From an uncultured Alphaproteobacteria bacterium (GTDB taxonomy: Bacteria; Pseudomonadota; Alphaproteobacteria; Rhodobacterales; Rhodobacteraceae), in the NCBI GenBank assembly GCA_913031285.1, contig CAJWEI010000013.1:1-60611 (forward strand): a DNA stretch of 60,611 bases, given 5' to 3'. How positions within the stretch are numbered: position 1 is the stretch's first letter; each line of letters opens with the position of its first letter. A program made the translations under genes and the position numbers. The notes under the pieces are model-generated. The model did not search any database and was not told the DNA's origin. It was given only the letters and a program-made list of their open reading frames with translations. Shown piece after piece: positions 1-9,147 of the stretch.

Positions 1-1
1 C

Positions 2-130
2 GTGATTTCTGAAGACACGCTTGTGCATAACGCGGCCTTTAAGAGGAGGAGTAGAAGCAGAGGAGGAGCTCAGGAAAAAACTGTTGTCTATCAGGGACGC
101 AAATCTCACACGACTGAAAAAATAGCATAG
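2..130 (+). CDS. possible 3' end of a gene entering from the left edge
   Basis: A reading frame is open from the window edge to a TAG at 128-130, about 42 codons. The tail is basic (Arg/Lys/Ser-rich, with RRSRSRGG) and ends in KSHTTEKIA. It could be the disordered C-terminus of a larger protein whose body lies outside the window. The segment is too short to identify and an open frame this long can arise by chance, so this is only a pointer for whoever has the neighbouring sequence. Confidence 0.3.
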   Translation: MISEDTLVHNAAFKRRSRSRGGAQEKTVVYQGRKSHTTEKIA

Positions 131-178
131 CGCGTATTGCTCCAAAATCAGTTGAGGCGGCGGGGAGGGGCCCTGCGC

Positions 179-541
179 TTATTCATCGGCAGCATCAATG
201 AAATCCTGCACCAACTGGCTCACGCTTTTGTCACTGTTTGGCTCATATTTGCAATCCATCGCCGTTGCGCAGTAATCACCGGATGAGTTGTAGACGCCAT
301 GTACGGTCCTGTTTGCACCCAAATAGACGCAGATTTGCTCACCTTTATAGACTTTTTTGCGTGCAAGACGGCAGGTGGTAATTTTGGTGGGTTCGGTAAC
401 ACCGCGCCACAAATCCTGCATCTTCTTGAAGCCGAGCCCAAAACCGCTTTTCTCGCCGCTGGCCTGTGCCGCTGGCGCAGTTGCAAGCGCAAAGCAGATA
501 CACATCATCACAAGATATGATTTTTTGAATAATTTACTCAT
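179..541 (-). CDS. small secreted hypothetical protein
   Basis: This is a 120-residue protein with a clear Sec signal peptide: basic start (MSKLFKKS), hydrophobic core around residues 8-22, and a likely cleavage after APAAQAS near residue 28. The mature part is about 90 residues and has four cysteines (TTC, QIC, DYC, MDC) that could form two periplasmic disulfides. I do not recognise the family. It stands alone: the nearest neighbour on the same strand is the broken acd gene over 200 bases upstream. The signal peptide and compositional fit with the GC-rich flank make it believable as a real gene, with function unknown. Confidence 0.7.
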   Translation of the reverse strand: MSKLFKKSYLVMMCICFALATAPAAQASGEKSGFGLGFKKMQDLWRGVTEPTKITTCRLARKKVYKGEQICVYLGANRTVHGVYNSSGDYCATAMDCKYEPNSDKSVSQLVQDFIDAADE

Positions 542-769
542 CCTGCACCTGCCGCATCGGAATAGCCGAGGGGAGCGGTTTCTCTTTTTCGAAACCCAAG
601 CGCACTCATTAATTTTATTTTTTTTAGCGGGTTACGATAAGAACCTAAAGTTATATATTTCCTCTGTCTGATCAGCTAGTGCTGCTCGACCGATGTTTCT
701 TCTAACACAACCACGGATTTGTCAGGTTTGCAAGGTTTCCAGTTTGCCTCGTTCAAGGTGCCGAGAATT

Positions 770-1972
770 CTATTTCGCGGCTCTGTCATACAATTTTGTT
801 GAGCCATCGCGTGTTTGGGGCAACTTGATCCCAAGGATGGCGCTGGCCACCTGAGTGCGCAGGATTTGTGCCGTGCCACCAGCGATCGTTAACATCCGCG
901 CGTCCCGGGTCAGACGTTCCATTGGCAGGTCGCGTGAATAGCGCATTGAGCCATGAATTTGCAGAGCGTCCTGCGTGACTTTAAGCGTAGTTTCCGAGGC
1001 CAGCACCTTCGCCTGTGCCGCCGCCATGATATCGGGAAAGCCATCACCCGCGCCATCTGCAGCATCATGCAGCAATGCGCGCGACGCCTTCAGGCTGATC
1101 GACATATCGCTTAGCATCCATTGCAACCCCTGAAATTCGGCAATTGGCCGCCCGAACTGCATTCGGTTCAAGGCATAATCGCGCGCTTCCTCAAAGGCGC
1201 GCTGGGCAACCCCGAGCGCCACCGTGCCAGCCCCAACCCGTTGGGCATTGTAGGCATTCATCAATCCGGCAAATCCCTTTTTCAGGCCGGATGGGGGAAT
1301 GACCACCATATCCTCTGGCACCTCCATGTCGGTGAAGCTGACATCGGTTTCCGGGATCCCGCGTACCCCCATTGCTGGCGTGCGCCGGCCGATGACAAGG
1401 CCCGGTGTCTCGTCAAGAATGGCGATAAAGCCCGCAATACCCTGACTAACGCCATTTTCCATAATCTTGGCAAAAATCAGATGGAATTTGGAGACACCAC
1501 CACCGGTTATCCAATGCTTTTTGCCGTTGATGATGTATTTATCGCCGCGTTTGACCGCCGTTGTAGTCATTTCGGTGGCGGCACTGCCCGCATCTGGCTC
1601 AGTGATACAGATGGCAGGCTTGTCGCCAGCAAGGACATAATCGGCGGCAAAGCGCTTTTATCTGGCGGAGCCATATTTCATCACCGCGCCAATCGCGCCC
1701 ATATTTGCCTCGACGGTAATCCGGCCCATGGTCGAACAGCAGCGCGCCATTTCCTCTATAACGAGAACGGTGTCCATATAGCTCAGTCCGCGGCCGCCAT
1801 ACTCGGTTGGAATCGTCATTCCCATAAAGCCGCCATCACGCAGTTTGGCGATGTTGTCATACGGATAAGTCTCGCTGCTGTCAGTCGCCGCCGCGGTGGG
1901 CTTGAAGGTCGTTTCCGCCAACTCATGCGCTCCATCCTTCAGCTCCCTCTGGTCTTTCGTCAATCTGGTCAT
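770..1972 (-). pseudogene. acd: acd-like acyl-CoA dehydrogenase-fold gene, interrupted by an in-frame TAA
   Basis: The reading frame runs from ATG at 1972 to the stop at 770, about 400 codons, but a TAA sits in frame at 1658-1660. The residues on both sides stay in the same frame and align throughout with the intact homologue at 12141-13343. There the same codon is CAA (Gln105 in KYGTEIQKR), so one C-to-T change on the coding strand explains the break. A start at 1972 is supported by GGAGAG eight bases upstream and by the ATGA overlap with the CoA-transferase stop. The copy retains Arg84 (TMGRITVEA), Gln in NAYNAQRV and Gly in IAGGTAQIL, the pattern reported for 3-sulfinopropanoyl-CoA desulfinase, which lacks dehydrogenase activity. 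Either the gene is dead, the two halves are made separately, or the stop is a sequencing error. The rest of the frame shows no decay, so any inactivation is recent. Confidence 0.85.
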
Positions 1973-3186
1973 GATCTCTCCTCTGCCTCCCATTTCGCCA
2001 GTTCGGCCAAAATCTCGTCATTATGCTCACCGCAGAGTGGTGGCGGCCGTCTGTAACTTACTTGTGTCTTGCTGAATTTGACCGGATTGCCGATCAGATC
2101 AACACCTTTGCTTCCCGCCGCAGAATGCGCCATGGTAATCTTCATGTCACGCGCTACCACCTGATCCGAGGCAAAGACATCCTCAACGTCATGAATGGCC
2201 CCAGCCGGGACATTGGCCGCATCAAGCGCCGCGACAAGGGCATCACGCTCCCATGTACCTATCTCCGCCTTCAGCAGGGGGATCAACTGGTCACGATTCT
2301 TCAGCCGCATCTGGTTTGTCTGGTATTCTGTGGTTTTGGCCAATTCCGCCCGTCCCAAAATGCTGCAAAAACGCGCGAACTGCGTGTCATTGCCTGCGGC
2401 AATGATCAGATGTCCGTCCTTTGTGGCAAAAACCTGATAGGGAACAATGTTTGGGTGTTGATTGCCCATTCGGTGTTGCGGCTCGCCCGAGACCAGATAA
2501 TTAGTGCCGGAATTGATCAGCCAGGAAATCTGCGTATCAACAAGTCCGAGGTCGATATGCTGTCCCTCGCCAGTGGAATCTCTGTGTCGCAGCGCCGCCA
2601 GAATGGCCGTTGCCGCATACATCCCGCACATCACATCAGCAATGCCAACACCTACCTTCATCGGCTCACCCTCAGGATCGCCCGTCAGGCTCATCATTCC
2701 GCCAAAGGCCTGCGCCAGCAAATCATATCCCGGACGGTGTGCATTCGGCCCGGTTTGGCCAAAACCGGAGATCGAGCAATAGACAATCGCTGGATTGAAG
2801 GCGCTCAGACTAGCGTAATCCAAACCGTATTTGGCAAGCCCCCCGACTTTGAAATTCTGGATCACGACATCGCAATGCCTCGCCAGCCGGTGGATCAGCG
2901 CCTGCCCATCAGCTACGGTGATATCAACAGCCAAAGAGCGCTTGTTGCGGTTGGACGACAGAAAATAGGCGCTCTCACCTGATGTTGTGCCGGCATCATC
3001 ACCCAGAAAAGGTGGCCCCCAAGACCGTGTGTCATCACCGAGTCCGGGCTTTTCGATTTTGATGACATCGGCGCCATAGTCACCCATCAACTGGGTACAG
3101 GTCGGTCCAGCCAGAATCCGCGACAGATCGAGAATCCGCAATCCGGATAGCGGGCCGCTGGCCATCATTGCCTCGGTTTCACTCAT
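1969..3186 (-). CDS. class III (CaiB/BaiF family) CoA-transferase
   Basis: The protein is about 405 residues, the normal size for class III CoA-transferases. The N-terminus has the family fold start (LRILDLSRILAGPTCTQLMGD), and the catalytic Asp lies in GVGIADVMCGMYA, near residue 184. The family moves CoA from a donor such as succinyl-CoA to a free acid through an aspartyl-CoA thioester. I prefer the ATG at 3186 because GGAG stands nine bases before it; the upstream ATG at 3201 has no well-placed ribosome site. The stop overlaps the start of the acd-like gene by ATGA, so the two are translationally coupled. In Variovorax paradoxus a class III CoA-transferase activates 3-sulfinopropionate for Acd. 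By that analogy this enzyme may supply 3-sulfinopropanoyl-CoA, but the substrate is inferred from the partner only. Confidence 0.85.
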   Translation of the reverse strand: MSETEAMMASGPLSGLRILDLSRILAGPTCTQLMGDYGADVIKIEKPGLGDDTRSWGPPFLGDDAGTTSGESAYFLSSNRNKRSLAVDITVADGQALIHRLARHCDVVIQNFKVGGLAKYGLDYASLSAFNPAIVYCSISGFGQTGPNAHRPGYDLLAQAFGGMMSLTGDPEGEPMKVGVGIADVMCGMYAATAILAALRHRDSTGEGQHIDLGLVDTQISWLINSGTNYLVSGEPQHRMGNQHPNIVPYQVFATKDGHLIIAAGNDTQFARFCSILGRAELAKTTEYQTNQMRLKNRDQLIPLLKAEIGTWERDALVAALDAANVPAGAIHDVEDVFASDQVVARDMKITMAHSAAGSKGVDLIGNPVKFSKTQVSYRRPPPLCGEHNDEILAELAKWEAEERS

Positions 3187-3261
3187 AACGCTGGTCTCCA
3201 TCCTGAAGCGCGATCTGCACTGCTGTTCCGATCACTATTGTAAACCTATCTGGCAACACTG

Positions 3262-3271
3262 TTGTCGACAA
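3262..3271. promoter_or_regulatory. palindrome TTGTCGACAA in a divergent promoter region
   Basis: A perfect 10-base palindrome lies between the CoA-transferase (minus) and gpgP (plus). It is nested inside a larger dyad, CACTGTT at 3257-3263 and AACAGTG at 3283-3289. The shape resembles operators bound by FadR-type GntR repressors (TNGTNNNACNA), but no GntR gene is in the window. Site function is an inference. Confidence 0.4.
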
Positions 3272-3411
3272 TGTTATATTTTAACAGTGCCAACACCATC
3301 CAGCCTGTCTTTCAATGATGCAAAATTTGCATCGGGTTGCTAAAGAAATAACCCTTTTTTTCGGCAGTTGATGCGGGCATGGTTATAAATTAATGAGAGT
3401 TTGAGATAGAC

Positions 3412-4245
3412 ATGCATGTCATTTTTATTAGCGACCTTGATGGCACCTTGCTCGGCCAAACTGATTTCCGTTTTGATGAAATAAAGGATGCGATCATCGA
3501 GCTAGTTGCCACTGGCATCAGCCTGATCCCTGCGTCAAGCAAAACCAAACCCGAGATAGAGAATTTTTGCCGGTCGCTTGGCGTTGACCTGCCCTTTATC
3601 TGCGAAAATGGCGCAGCGCTGGTAAACAGTCATTTTCTGCACCCGCAGGACGGACAGGACAGCGCCCTGACGGACAGTCATACCCTTGGGCGTGACCCAA
3701 AAATTCTGTTGGCGGAATGGCAGAACGAGATACCGGATACCCTGCGTGAGTTGTGTACGTTTCTGGATGACATGGAAACCTCCAAGCAGCAGACCATTCT
3801 TGGTCTTGAATGTGAGGCACTTGTCCGGGCGATGGATCGCAGTCATTCAGCGCTTTTTACCTTCCATGGTACGGCGGCGGACTTCGGTGCGTTGCAGGAG
3901 CAGGTGGAGAAGGCAGGATTGATGGTGCAGTGCGGTGGGCGTGTTTGCTCGCTATCGGCGCAGCATGATAAAGCCAGCTATCACCATATTATCAGGCAAA
4001 TAATGGCAGACGAGCGCAACGCCCCGATTCTTGTTGGCTTTGGTGATGCGCCCAATGATGTATCGATGCTTCAGAGTTGCGACATTGCTTGCGTCATTCC
4101 CCGACCTGACAGCCAGCCCCTTATTCTTCCCGAACCACCACAGATGCTGGTTCAGGCAGAGATTCCTGCTCCGCTTGGTTGGCTTGAGAGCGCTAGACAG
4201 GCCCTTGACTTAATTGAACAGAAATACGGTGAGCAAAATGGGTGA
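3412..4245 (+). CDS. gpgP: glucosyl-/mannosyl-3-phosphoglycerate phosphatase (HAD family)
   Basis: This 277-residue HAD phosphatase has motif I as DLDGTLL (Asp8 nucleophile, Asp10 acid/base), the MPGP-type motif ASSKTKPEIE near 38-47, ENGAAL near 62, and the metal-binding motif GFGDAPNDVSML near 206-217. This arrangement is that of the mannosyl-3-phosphoglycerate phosphatase family, which also contains glucosyl-3-phosphoglycerate phosphatases. Because the next gene is a glucosyl-3-phosphoglycerate synthase, the natural role is to remove phosphate from glucosyl-3-phosphoglycerate and yield the osmolyte glucosylglycerate in the cytosol. The gene overlaps gpgS by 8 bases and opens a three-gene operon. 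GpgP versus MpgP is decided here by context, not by residues. Confidence 0.85.
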   Translation: MHVIFISDLDGTLLGQTDFRFDEIKDAIIELVATGISLIPASSKTKPEIENFCRSLGVDLPFICENGAALVNSHFLHPQDGQDSALTDSHTLGRDPKILLAEWQNEIPDTLRELCTFLDDMETSKQQTILGLECEALVRAMDRSHSALFTFHGTAADFGALQEQVEKAGLMVQCGGRVCSLSAQHDKASYHHIIRQIMADERNAPILVGFGDAPNDVSMLQSCDIACVIPRPDSQPLILPEPPQMLVQAEIPAPLGWLESARQALDLIEQKYGEQNG

Positions 4246-5455
4246 CGCATATCAGGATGGCATTGTTGCAACACTGCACAATTTCCGGACCAAATCGCTT
4301 GAGGATATTGAGGCGGAACTCAAACTGTTCTCTGGCTATCGGCCCATGGAGTTGGTGCTTCCCTGCCTGTATTCAGAACTTGAGGGGCCGGCGTTGCGGC
4401 ATATTGTCGAGGAAATCAGCAAGGTAGATTATCTCAATCATGTGATAATCGGGCTGGACCGCGCTGACGAAGCTCAATATCGGGCAGCCCACTCCTTTTT
4501 TCAGAATCTGAAACAACCCTTCTCGCTGCTGTGGAATGACGGGCCACGGATCCAAAACATCCATTCCCAGCTTGTTGAACGCGGCCTTGCGCCGAACGAG
4601 CCCGGCAAGGGGCGCAATGTCTGGTATTGTATTGGCTTTGCCAATGCGAGGGGAAAGGCGGAAGCTATCGCGCTGCATGATTGCGATATTCTGACTTATG
4701 ATCGCTCGTTGCTGGCCAGATTATTCTACCCGATCGCCAATCCGAACTACCAATTTGAATTCTGCAAGGGATATTACGCCCGCGTGGCAGGCGGCAAGAT
4801 GAATGGCCGGGTCTCACGGTTGTTGTTGGCACCACTATTAATAGCTATGGAACGTGTGCTCGGCCGTAATGACTATCTCGATTTTCTGCGAAGTTTTCGC
4901 TATCCGCTTGCCGGAGAATTTTCTTTCCGGCGGTCGCTGATACCAGAGCTCAGAATTCCCTCTGACTGGGGGCTTGAAGTGGGAATCCTGTCCGAGATGC
5001 ACCGCAATCAGGCGAGCAACCGCATTTGTCAGGTCAATATTGCGGACACCTACGACCATAAACATCAGCCACTTTCCGAGGATGATCGGAGTGCGGGCCT
5101 GTCGCGCATGTCGTCGGATATCTCAAAGGTGCTGATCCGCAAACTTGCGACCAAGGGCCATTGTTTTGGCCATGAGACCTTTCGTACAATCAAGGCTACC
5201 TATTTCCGCATCGCGCTCGACATGGTGCGCATCTACCAGACTGATGCGGAGTTGAATGGCCTGTCCTTCGACATTGATGCCGAGGAGCGCGCGGTCGAGC
5301 TGTTTGCCGAGAACATCATGCGCGCGGGAGAGGAATTCTATTATTCGCCCATGGAAACGCCGTTCACACCATCGTGGACGCGGGTTCTCTCGGCGGTTCC
5401 GGATATTGGCTATCAACTTCGTAAAGCCGTTGATGCTGACAATCAGGCGCTGTAA
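4238..5455 (+). CDS. gpgS: glucosyl-3-phosphoglycerate synthase
   Basis: The protein is about 405 residues with a GT-A glycosyltransferase fold of the GT81 type. It transfers glucose from an NDP-glucose donor to 3-phosphoglycerate. Visible marks are the N-terminal strand ELVLPCLYSELEGPAL, the block GKGRNVWYCIGFANARGKAEA, the metal-binding Asp-x-Asp in ALHDCDILTYD, and the block PLAGEFSFRR with EVGILSEM after it. I chose ATG 4238 because GGTGAG stands about eight bases upstream; a TTG at 4214 in the same frame would add eight residues inside the gpgP overlap. It ends with TAATG shared with the GH13 gene. Together with gpgP this is the two-step route to glucosylglycerate, a compatible solute used under salt stress and nitrogen limitation. 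Confidence 0.88.
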   Translation: MGDAYQDGIVATLHNFRTKSLEDIEAELKLFSGYRPMELVLPCLYSELEGPALRHIVEEISKVDYLNHVIIGLDRADEAQYRAAHSFFQNLKQPFSLLWNDGPRIQNIHSQLVERGLAPNEPGKGRNVWYCIGFANARGKAEAIALHDCDILTYDRSLLARLFYPIANPNYQFEFCKGYYARVAGGKMNGRVSRLLLAPLLIAMERVLGRNDYLDFLRSFRYPLAGEFSFRRSLIPELRIPSDWGLEVGILSEMHRNQASNRICQVNIADTYDHKHQPLSEDDRSAGLSRMSSDISKVLIRKLATKGHCFGHETFRTIKATYFRIALDMVRIYQTDAELNGLSFDIDAEERAVELFAENIMRAGEEFYYSPMETPFTPSWTRVLSAVPDIGYQLRKAVDADNQAL

Positions 5456-7212
5456 TGACTGCGGTAGAGACCAATTACTATGAAGGGTTGAAACACCGGT
5501 TTGTGAACATCTATCGGGATGTTGACACTGCCATCATTGGTGCGATTGCGGACCGCGTGCTGGCGCGTCTCGATGGTGCGTCAACTCCCGGCATTGGAGC
5601 CGCGTCACTTTGGGACGAGTCCAGCTGCCTGTTGATCAGCTACGCCGACAGCATTACCGATGGCCGCAAATCACCTCTTGCCTGTCTTGGCGAATTTGTC
5701 GAAACGCATTTGGACGATGTCATTGACAGTGTGCATATCCTGCCGTTTTTCCCCTCTACCGGAGATGATGGTTTCTCGGTGATGGATTACCGGGCCGTTG
5801 ACCCACGGCTTGGCTCTTGGGGTGATCTGACAAACATGTCATCTTCGCGAAAGATCATGGCCGATGTCATTTTAAACCATGGCTCAAGATCCAGCGTATG
5901 GTTCAGGCAGTTTGTTGATGGCGAGGCACCGGGTAGTGGTTATTTCTTGTCGGTTAATGATGATTTCGATGTTTCGCACGTCATCCGCCCGCGTGAACAT
6001 GCCCTGCTGCAACCGGTGACAACAGTCGGCGGGGAAAAGAAAGTCTGGTGTACCTTCAGCGAGGATCAGGTTGATTTTGATTTTTCCAATCCGCTCCTGC
6101 TCGAGGAATTCATCAGCATTATTCTCGATTTTATTGATCACGGTGTTCGTATCCTGCGCCTCGATGCGGTGGGTTTTTTGTGGAAGGAAACCGGAACCAG
6201 CTGTCTCAATCTGCGCCAGACACATGCAATCATCCAGCTTATCCGCTACATCGCCGATATTTATGATGATGAGACCGTCATCGTCACCGAGACCAACCTG
6301 CCAAATCAGGAGAATCTGAGCTATTTCGGTAACGGCAATGAGGCCCACTGGATTTATAATTTTTCGCTGCCACCATTGATCCTCTACTCGTTGCTTTTCG
6401 CGGATTCCAGCATTTTGCGGCGCTGGAGCATGAGCATGCCACCGGCCCTGATGGGGACCAGCTACCTCAATTTTCTCTCCTCGCATGACGGATTTGGTAT
6501 GCGCCCGACCGAGGGCCTGCTTGATGAGACGCAGCGCCAGCGCCTGCTTGATCGGTTGGAAGCGAATGGCAGCCTGTTTTCACGCCGCGCCAAAGCCGAT
6601 GGAACAACAAGCGTCTATGAAGCCAACACAACGTTGTTCAGCGCGCTGGAAAAAAGTGATGGTGACCCAACCGGTGCGCTGATTTCAGCACGATTTGTCG
6701 CTGCTTATGCGCTTATGTTCGGTCTGGAGGGGATACCCGCGATTTACTTCAACAGTCTTATCTCCGCGCAAAATCACACCGACGGTGTTGCCCGGTCGGG
6801 CATGAAACGGCGGATCAACCGGCAGAAATTCGAAAAAGACTGGCTTGATGACAAGCTCTCAGATCCGATGAGCCCGGAAAGTATCGGTCTTGAGACACTG
6901 AAAAACCTTCTGACGATCCGCAAACTGCAACCGGCGTTTCATCCCAATGCAACGCAATTCACCCTTCAGTTGGGGGCTGAACTTTTTGGCGTTTGGCGGC
7001 AAAGCCATGATCGCAAGCAAAGCATTTTCGCGATCACCAATTTGTGTGCCAGCGAGCAGGCTCTTGATCTCTCCGCGATCAATCTGATCGACACGGAAAA
7101 TTGGCATGATCTGATAACGAAACAACAGATTGAAATTAGGGGAGGATATATAACGATGTCTCCCTATCAGACCGTATGGATTACGAATCACGCGGCGCCT
7201 GCATCACGGTGA
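5455..7212 (+). CDS. GH13 sucrose-phosphorylase-like enzyme, likely glucosylglycerate phosphorylase
   Basis: At 585 residues this matches the GH13 subfamily 18 phosphorylases rather than amylases. Catalytic residues can be placed: nucleophile Asp237 in RILRLDAVGF, acid/base Glu279 in VIVTETNLPN, and the transition-state Asp345 in LSSHDGFGMRP. GIPAIYFNS near the end of the barrel and the beta-strand VHILPFFPST are also typical. The start is ATG at 5455, overlapping the gpgS stop as TAATG. Subfamily 18 includes sucrose, sucrose-6-phosphate and glucosylglycerate phosphorylases (E. coli YcjM is one). In an operon that makes glucosylglycerate, phosphorolysis of that compound to glucose-1-phosphate and glycerate is the best guess. 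Sucrose phosphorylase activity cannot be excluded. Confidence 0.82.
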   Translation: MTAVETNYYEGLKHRFVNIYRDVDTAIIGAIADRVLARLDGASTPGIGAASLWDESSCLLISYADSITDGRKSPLACLGEFVETHLDDVIDSVHILPFFPSTGDDGFSVMDYRAVDPRLGSWGDLTNMSSSRKIMADVILNHGSRSSVWFRQFVDGEAPGSGYFLSVNDDFDVSHVIRPREHALLQPVTTVGGEKKVWCTFSEDQVDFDFSNPLLLEEFISIILDFIDHGVRILRLDAVGFLWKETGTSCLNLRQTHAIIQLIRYIADIYDDETVIVTETNLPNQENLSYFGNGNEAHWIYNFSLPPLILYSLLFADSSILRRWSMSMPPALMGTSYLNFLSSHDGFGMRPTEGLLDETQRQRLLDRLEANGSLFSRRAKADGTTSVYEANTTLFSALEKSDGDPTGALISARFVAAYALMFGLEGIPAIYFNSLISAQNHTDGVARSGMKRRINRQKFEKDWLDDKLSDPMSPESIGLETLKNLLTIRKLQPAFHPNATQFTLQLGAELFGVWRQSHDRKQSIFAITNLCASEQALDLSAINLIDTENWHDLITKQQIEIRGGYITMSPYQTVWITNHAAPASR

Positions 7213-7232
7213 GGGTGCTCGTGGCACGCTTT

Positions 7233-7949
7233 TTAATACATCCTAGGGCAGCCCAGTTGGTCGGCCAAATCTTCAACAGAATCTGTAATAATGGTCCAGT
7301 CGCTGGTTGCCGCGAAATCAACCCTCTGGTCGATGCCGTATTCTGTCGGCCGATTGATATAGGCAGTCTGCATACCCTCATTGCGAGCCGCCGCGAGATC
7401 ATCATTATGCGCTGCAGCCATCATCACTTGTTCGGGCTCAAGTTGAAGAAGGCGTATCGCGTTCTGGTAGACGGCAGGGTCGCGTTTAAACGCGCGATGC
7501 ATGTCACTGGAAAAAATGAAATCCCATGGGATGCCTGATTTTTTTGCCATAGTTGCCAACAACATCAGTGAGCCGTTTGATAAAGGCGAAATCATGAATT
7601 TTGACTTGATACGGATCAAGCCAGGCAGGCTGTCGGGCCATGGGGTCAGCCGGTGCCACGCCAGATTGAGATGAGAGCACTCATCCTCGTCAAGCATGGA
7701 CAGACCAAATTCCGGCAAAATTTTATCCAGCCTTTGGCGATGAATGAAATCGATTGACACAAATGCCTCTTTTCCTGCTGTTACGCGTGCCATGCCCGGG
7801 GCATATCCTGCGCGCCAGGCTCTTGCGAATGCGTCGCCGTCAAAATTGTCCACTCCTTTGGAATGGGCAAGCCTCTTGCTTTCCTTGGCAATCGATGTGC
7901 GCCAATCCACAATCGTTCCAAATGTGTCAAAAAGAACTGCTTTGATCAT
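7233..7949 (-). CDS. type II haloacid dehalogenase-like HAD hydrolase
   Basis: This 238-residue protein follows the (S)-2-haloacid dehalogenase plan: nucleophile Asp8 in VLFDTFGTIVDWR, the SPLSNGS block near residue 120, the Lys in AFKRDPAVYQ, and AAHNDDLAAAR near 178. Real dehalogenases have similar SNGN/S and AAHxxDL blocks, so the family call is firm. The in vivo substrate is not, since many members act on phosphates or are uncharacterised. It lies tail to tail with the GH13 gene, 20 bases apart. Its base composition still matches the GC-rich flank, and it is the last gene before the AT-rich block. Confidence 0.8.
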   Translation of the reverse strand: MIKAVLFDTFGTIVDWRTSIAKESKRLAHSKGVDNFDGDAFARAWRAGYAPGMARVTAGKEAFVSIDFIHRQRLDKILPEFGLSMLDEDECSHLNLAWHRLTPWPDSLPGLIRIKSKFMISPLSNGSLMLLATMAKKSGIPWDFIFSSDMHRAFKRDPAVYQNAIRLLQLEPEQVMMAAAHNDDLAAARNEGMQTAYINRPTEYGIDQRVDFAATSDWTIITDSVEDLADQLGCPRMY

Positions 7950-8655
7950 TCATTCCCCGTTTTTAGCCAACCCCAGGTGTTTTGCCCGCACTGGTCTGCC
8001 AGCCATCATGTTACGCATGTTTTTCGTATCCTGCCATTGGCCAGTGCCTCTTTGCCATTCCGGTGCCACCCCCACCCCACATCTGCGTCGGAGTTGCTTA
8101 TTCAGGTTGCTGGTTGAGATCGGTCTCATATCCAAAGGGCGTGGTTATTGGTTGGCAGTGTTAAGCCTCTCACCTCAAACCGTGGTAGTTTGTTAAGGCT
8201 GTTATTCATAGATCTAAATTGTGCTTGATTGTGGCTCAACTATGGGCTCAGCAAAAATGCATGAGGCTAATTCAAAGGAGGCTATCTTATCTCCAAGAAA
8301 ATCGCAGTGGGTATGATTTAACGACTCCAAAGATGGGATTTAGTTAGTCAGCTGCGGACCCCTATTTTGTTTTATAAGCGAAGCTTTTTGCCAAAGAATT
8401 TGATTGCATTTTCATTACCAAATGTGAAGGGCTTCCCGTAAATTTTTATAGTTCGACTTTGAATACAACAGCGTCATCCGCAGCCAAAACAAGAGACAAC
8501 GTGAATATCTCTCAGACTTCTTAAATGAAAAATTAGACAATAACAGAAATTTAAGTCACTTAATTTAAATTGCTTTTAGCGATTTTATTCACAATTTCGA
8601 ATGGGTTCTAGTAAGAAAAAATAATTGCTCGCCACATGACACAAACAAAGGGGAT
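7950..8655. other. intergenic stretch spanning the composition change
   Basis: About 700 bases without a supportable gene. Up to about 8.2 kb the sequence is still mixed to GC-rich; from about 8.2 kb it becomes AT-rich and stays so for most of the next 47 kb. Plus-strand open frames at 7744-8196 mostly shadow the dehalogenase. I see no tRNA, integrase or direct repeat that would mark an insertion junction. Confidence 0.5.
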
Positions 8656-9018
8656 CTAGGGTTGCTTGTCTTTGAAATGGGTGTGATTTCTGTTATTTTC
8701 CATAAGCTCTATTTTGTTCTTCTTTATTTTTTCATGCACTCCGTTCACCATGTCATCCAAGTGCATGTAAAGGGCGTCGTAGTCCGACACCTCTAAAATC
8801 CATTCTGCCACCAAGTGATGATGTTCTTCTGGAAAGTGGGCGTACAAGGTTTTCTCTACCGGAGTTCTAGCAGGTTTTTTTATCATAAAATTGAGGGCCT
8901 CATTAATATCAACAACTGCGTTACTAGTTAAAATTCGTTGAAAAGATTTGCTCCCAAAATTGGATTTTGTGATGGTCTTTCTGCAAAAAAACTTACACGC
9001 AAAAGAGGGAATAGCCAT
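8656..9018 (-). CDS. hypothetical protein
   Basis: This 120-codon frame encodes an unrecognised, charged, His/Glu/Lys-rich protein (EEHHHLVAEW in the middle, a lysine-rich KIKKNKIE helix near the end). There is no signal peptide, membrane segment or known motif, and no clear ribosome site before the ATG at 9018. A shorter form from the Met at about 8886 is possible. The amino-acid mix looks protein-like and the frame is the longest in a gene-poor stretch, but it has no operon partner. Treat it as uncertain. Confidence 0.4.
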   Translation of the reverse strand: MAIPSFACKFFCRKTITKSNFGSKSFQRILTSNAVVDINEALNFMIKKPARTPVEKTLYAHFPEEHHHLVAEWILEVSDYDALYMHLDDMVNGVHEKIKKNKIELMENNRNHTHFKDKQP

Positions 9019-9147
9019 ACAATTTATTATATGATCTTTAGTGTTTTAGGCCATTTTTTGTTTTATCTACGGATCATTGATGGAATACAATTTAGCTTGA
9101 GCGTAGGTTAATAATGGTAGGGCTAGAGGTTTGGAGGCGATAGAAAA

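Noticed and set aside
770-1972. Frameshift as the cause of the split acd-like gene
   Set aside because: Both parts are in the same frame and the 29 codons between them are intact; only a TAA separates them.
1121-2056. Long plus-strand frame opposite the acd-like gene
   Set aside because: It is antisense to a recognisable gene in GC-rich sequence and its translation has no family features.
2023-2982. Long plus-strand frame opposite the CoA-transferase
   Set aside because: Shadow of the CaiB gene; the opposite strand has clear family motifs.
5884-6486. 200-codon minus-strand frame inside the GH13 gene
   Set aside because: Antisense shadow; GH13 catalytic residues are on the plus strand.
7205-7240. 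Possible terminator between the GH13 gene and the dehalogenase
   Set aside because: Stem of only four pairs before the T run; too weak to list.
7744-8196. 150-codon plus-strand frame at the dehalogenase end
   Set aside because: Mostly antisense to the dehalogenase, no ribosome site, no recognisable domain.
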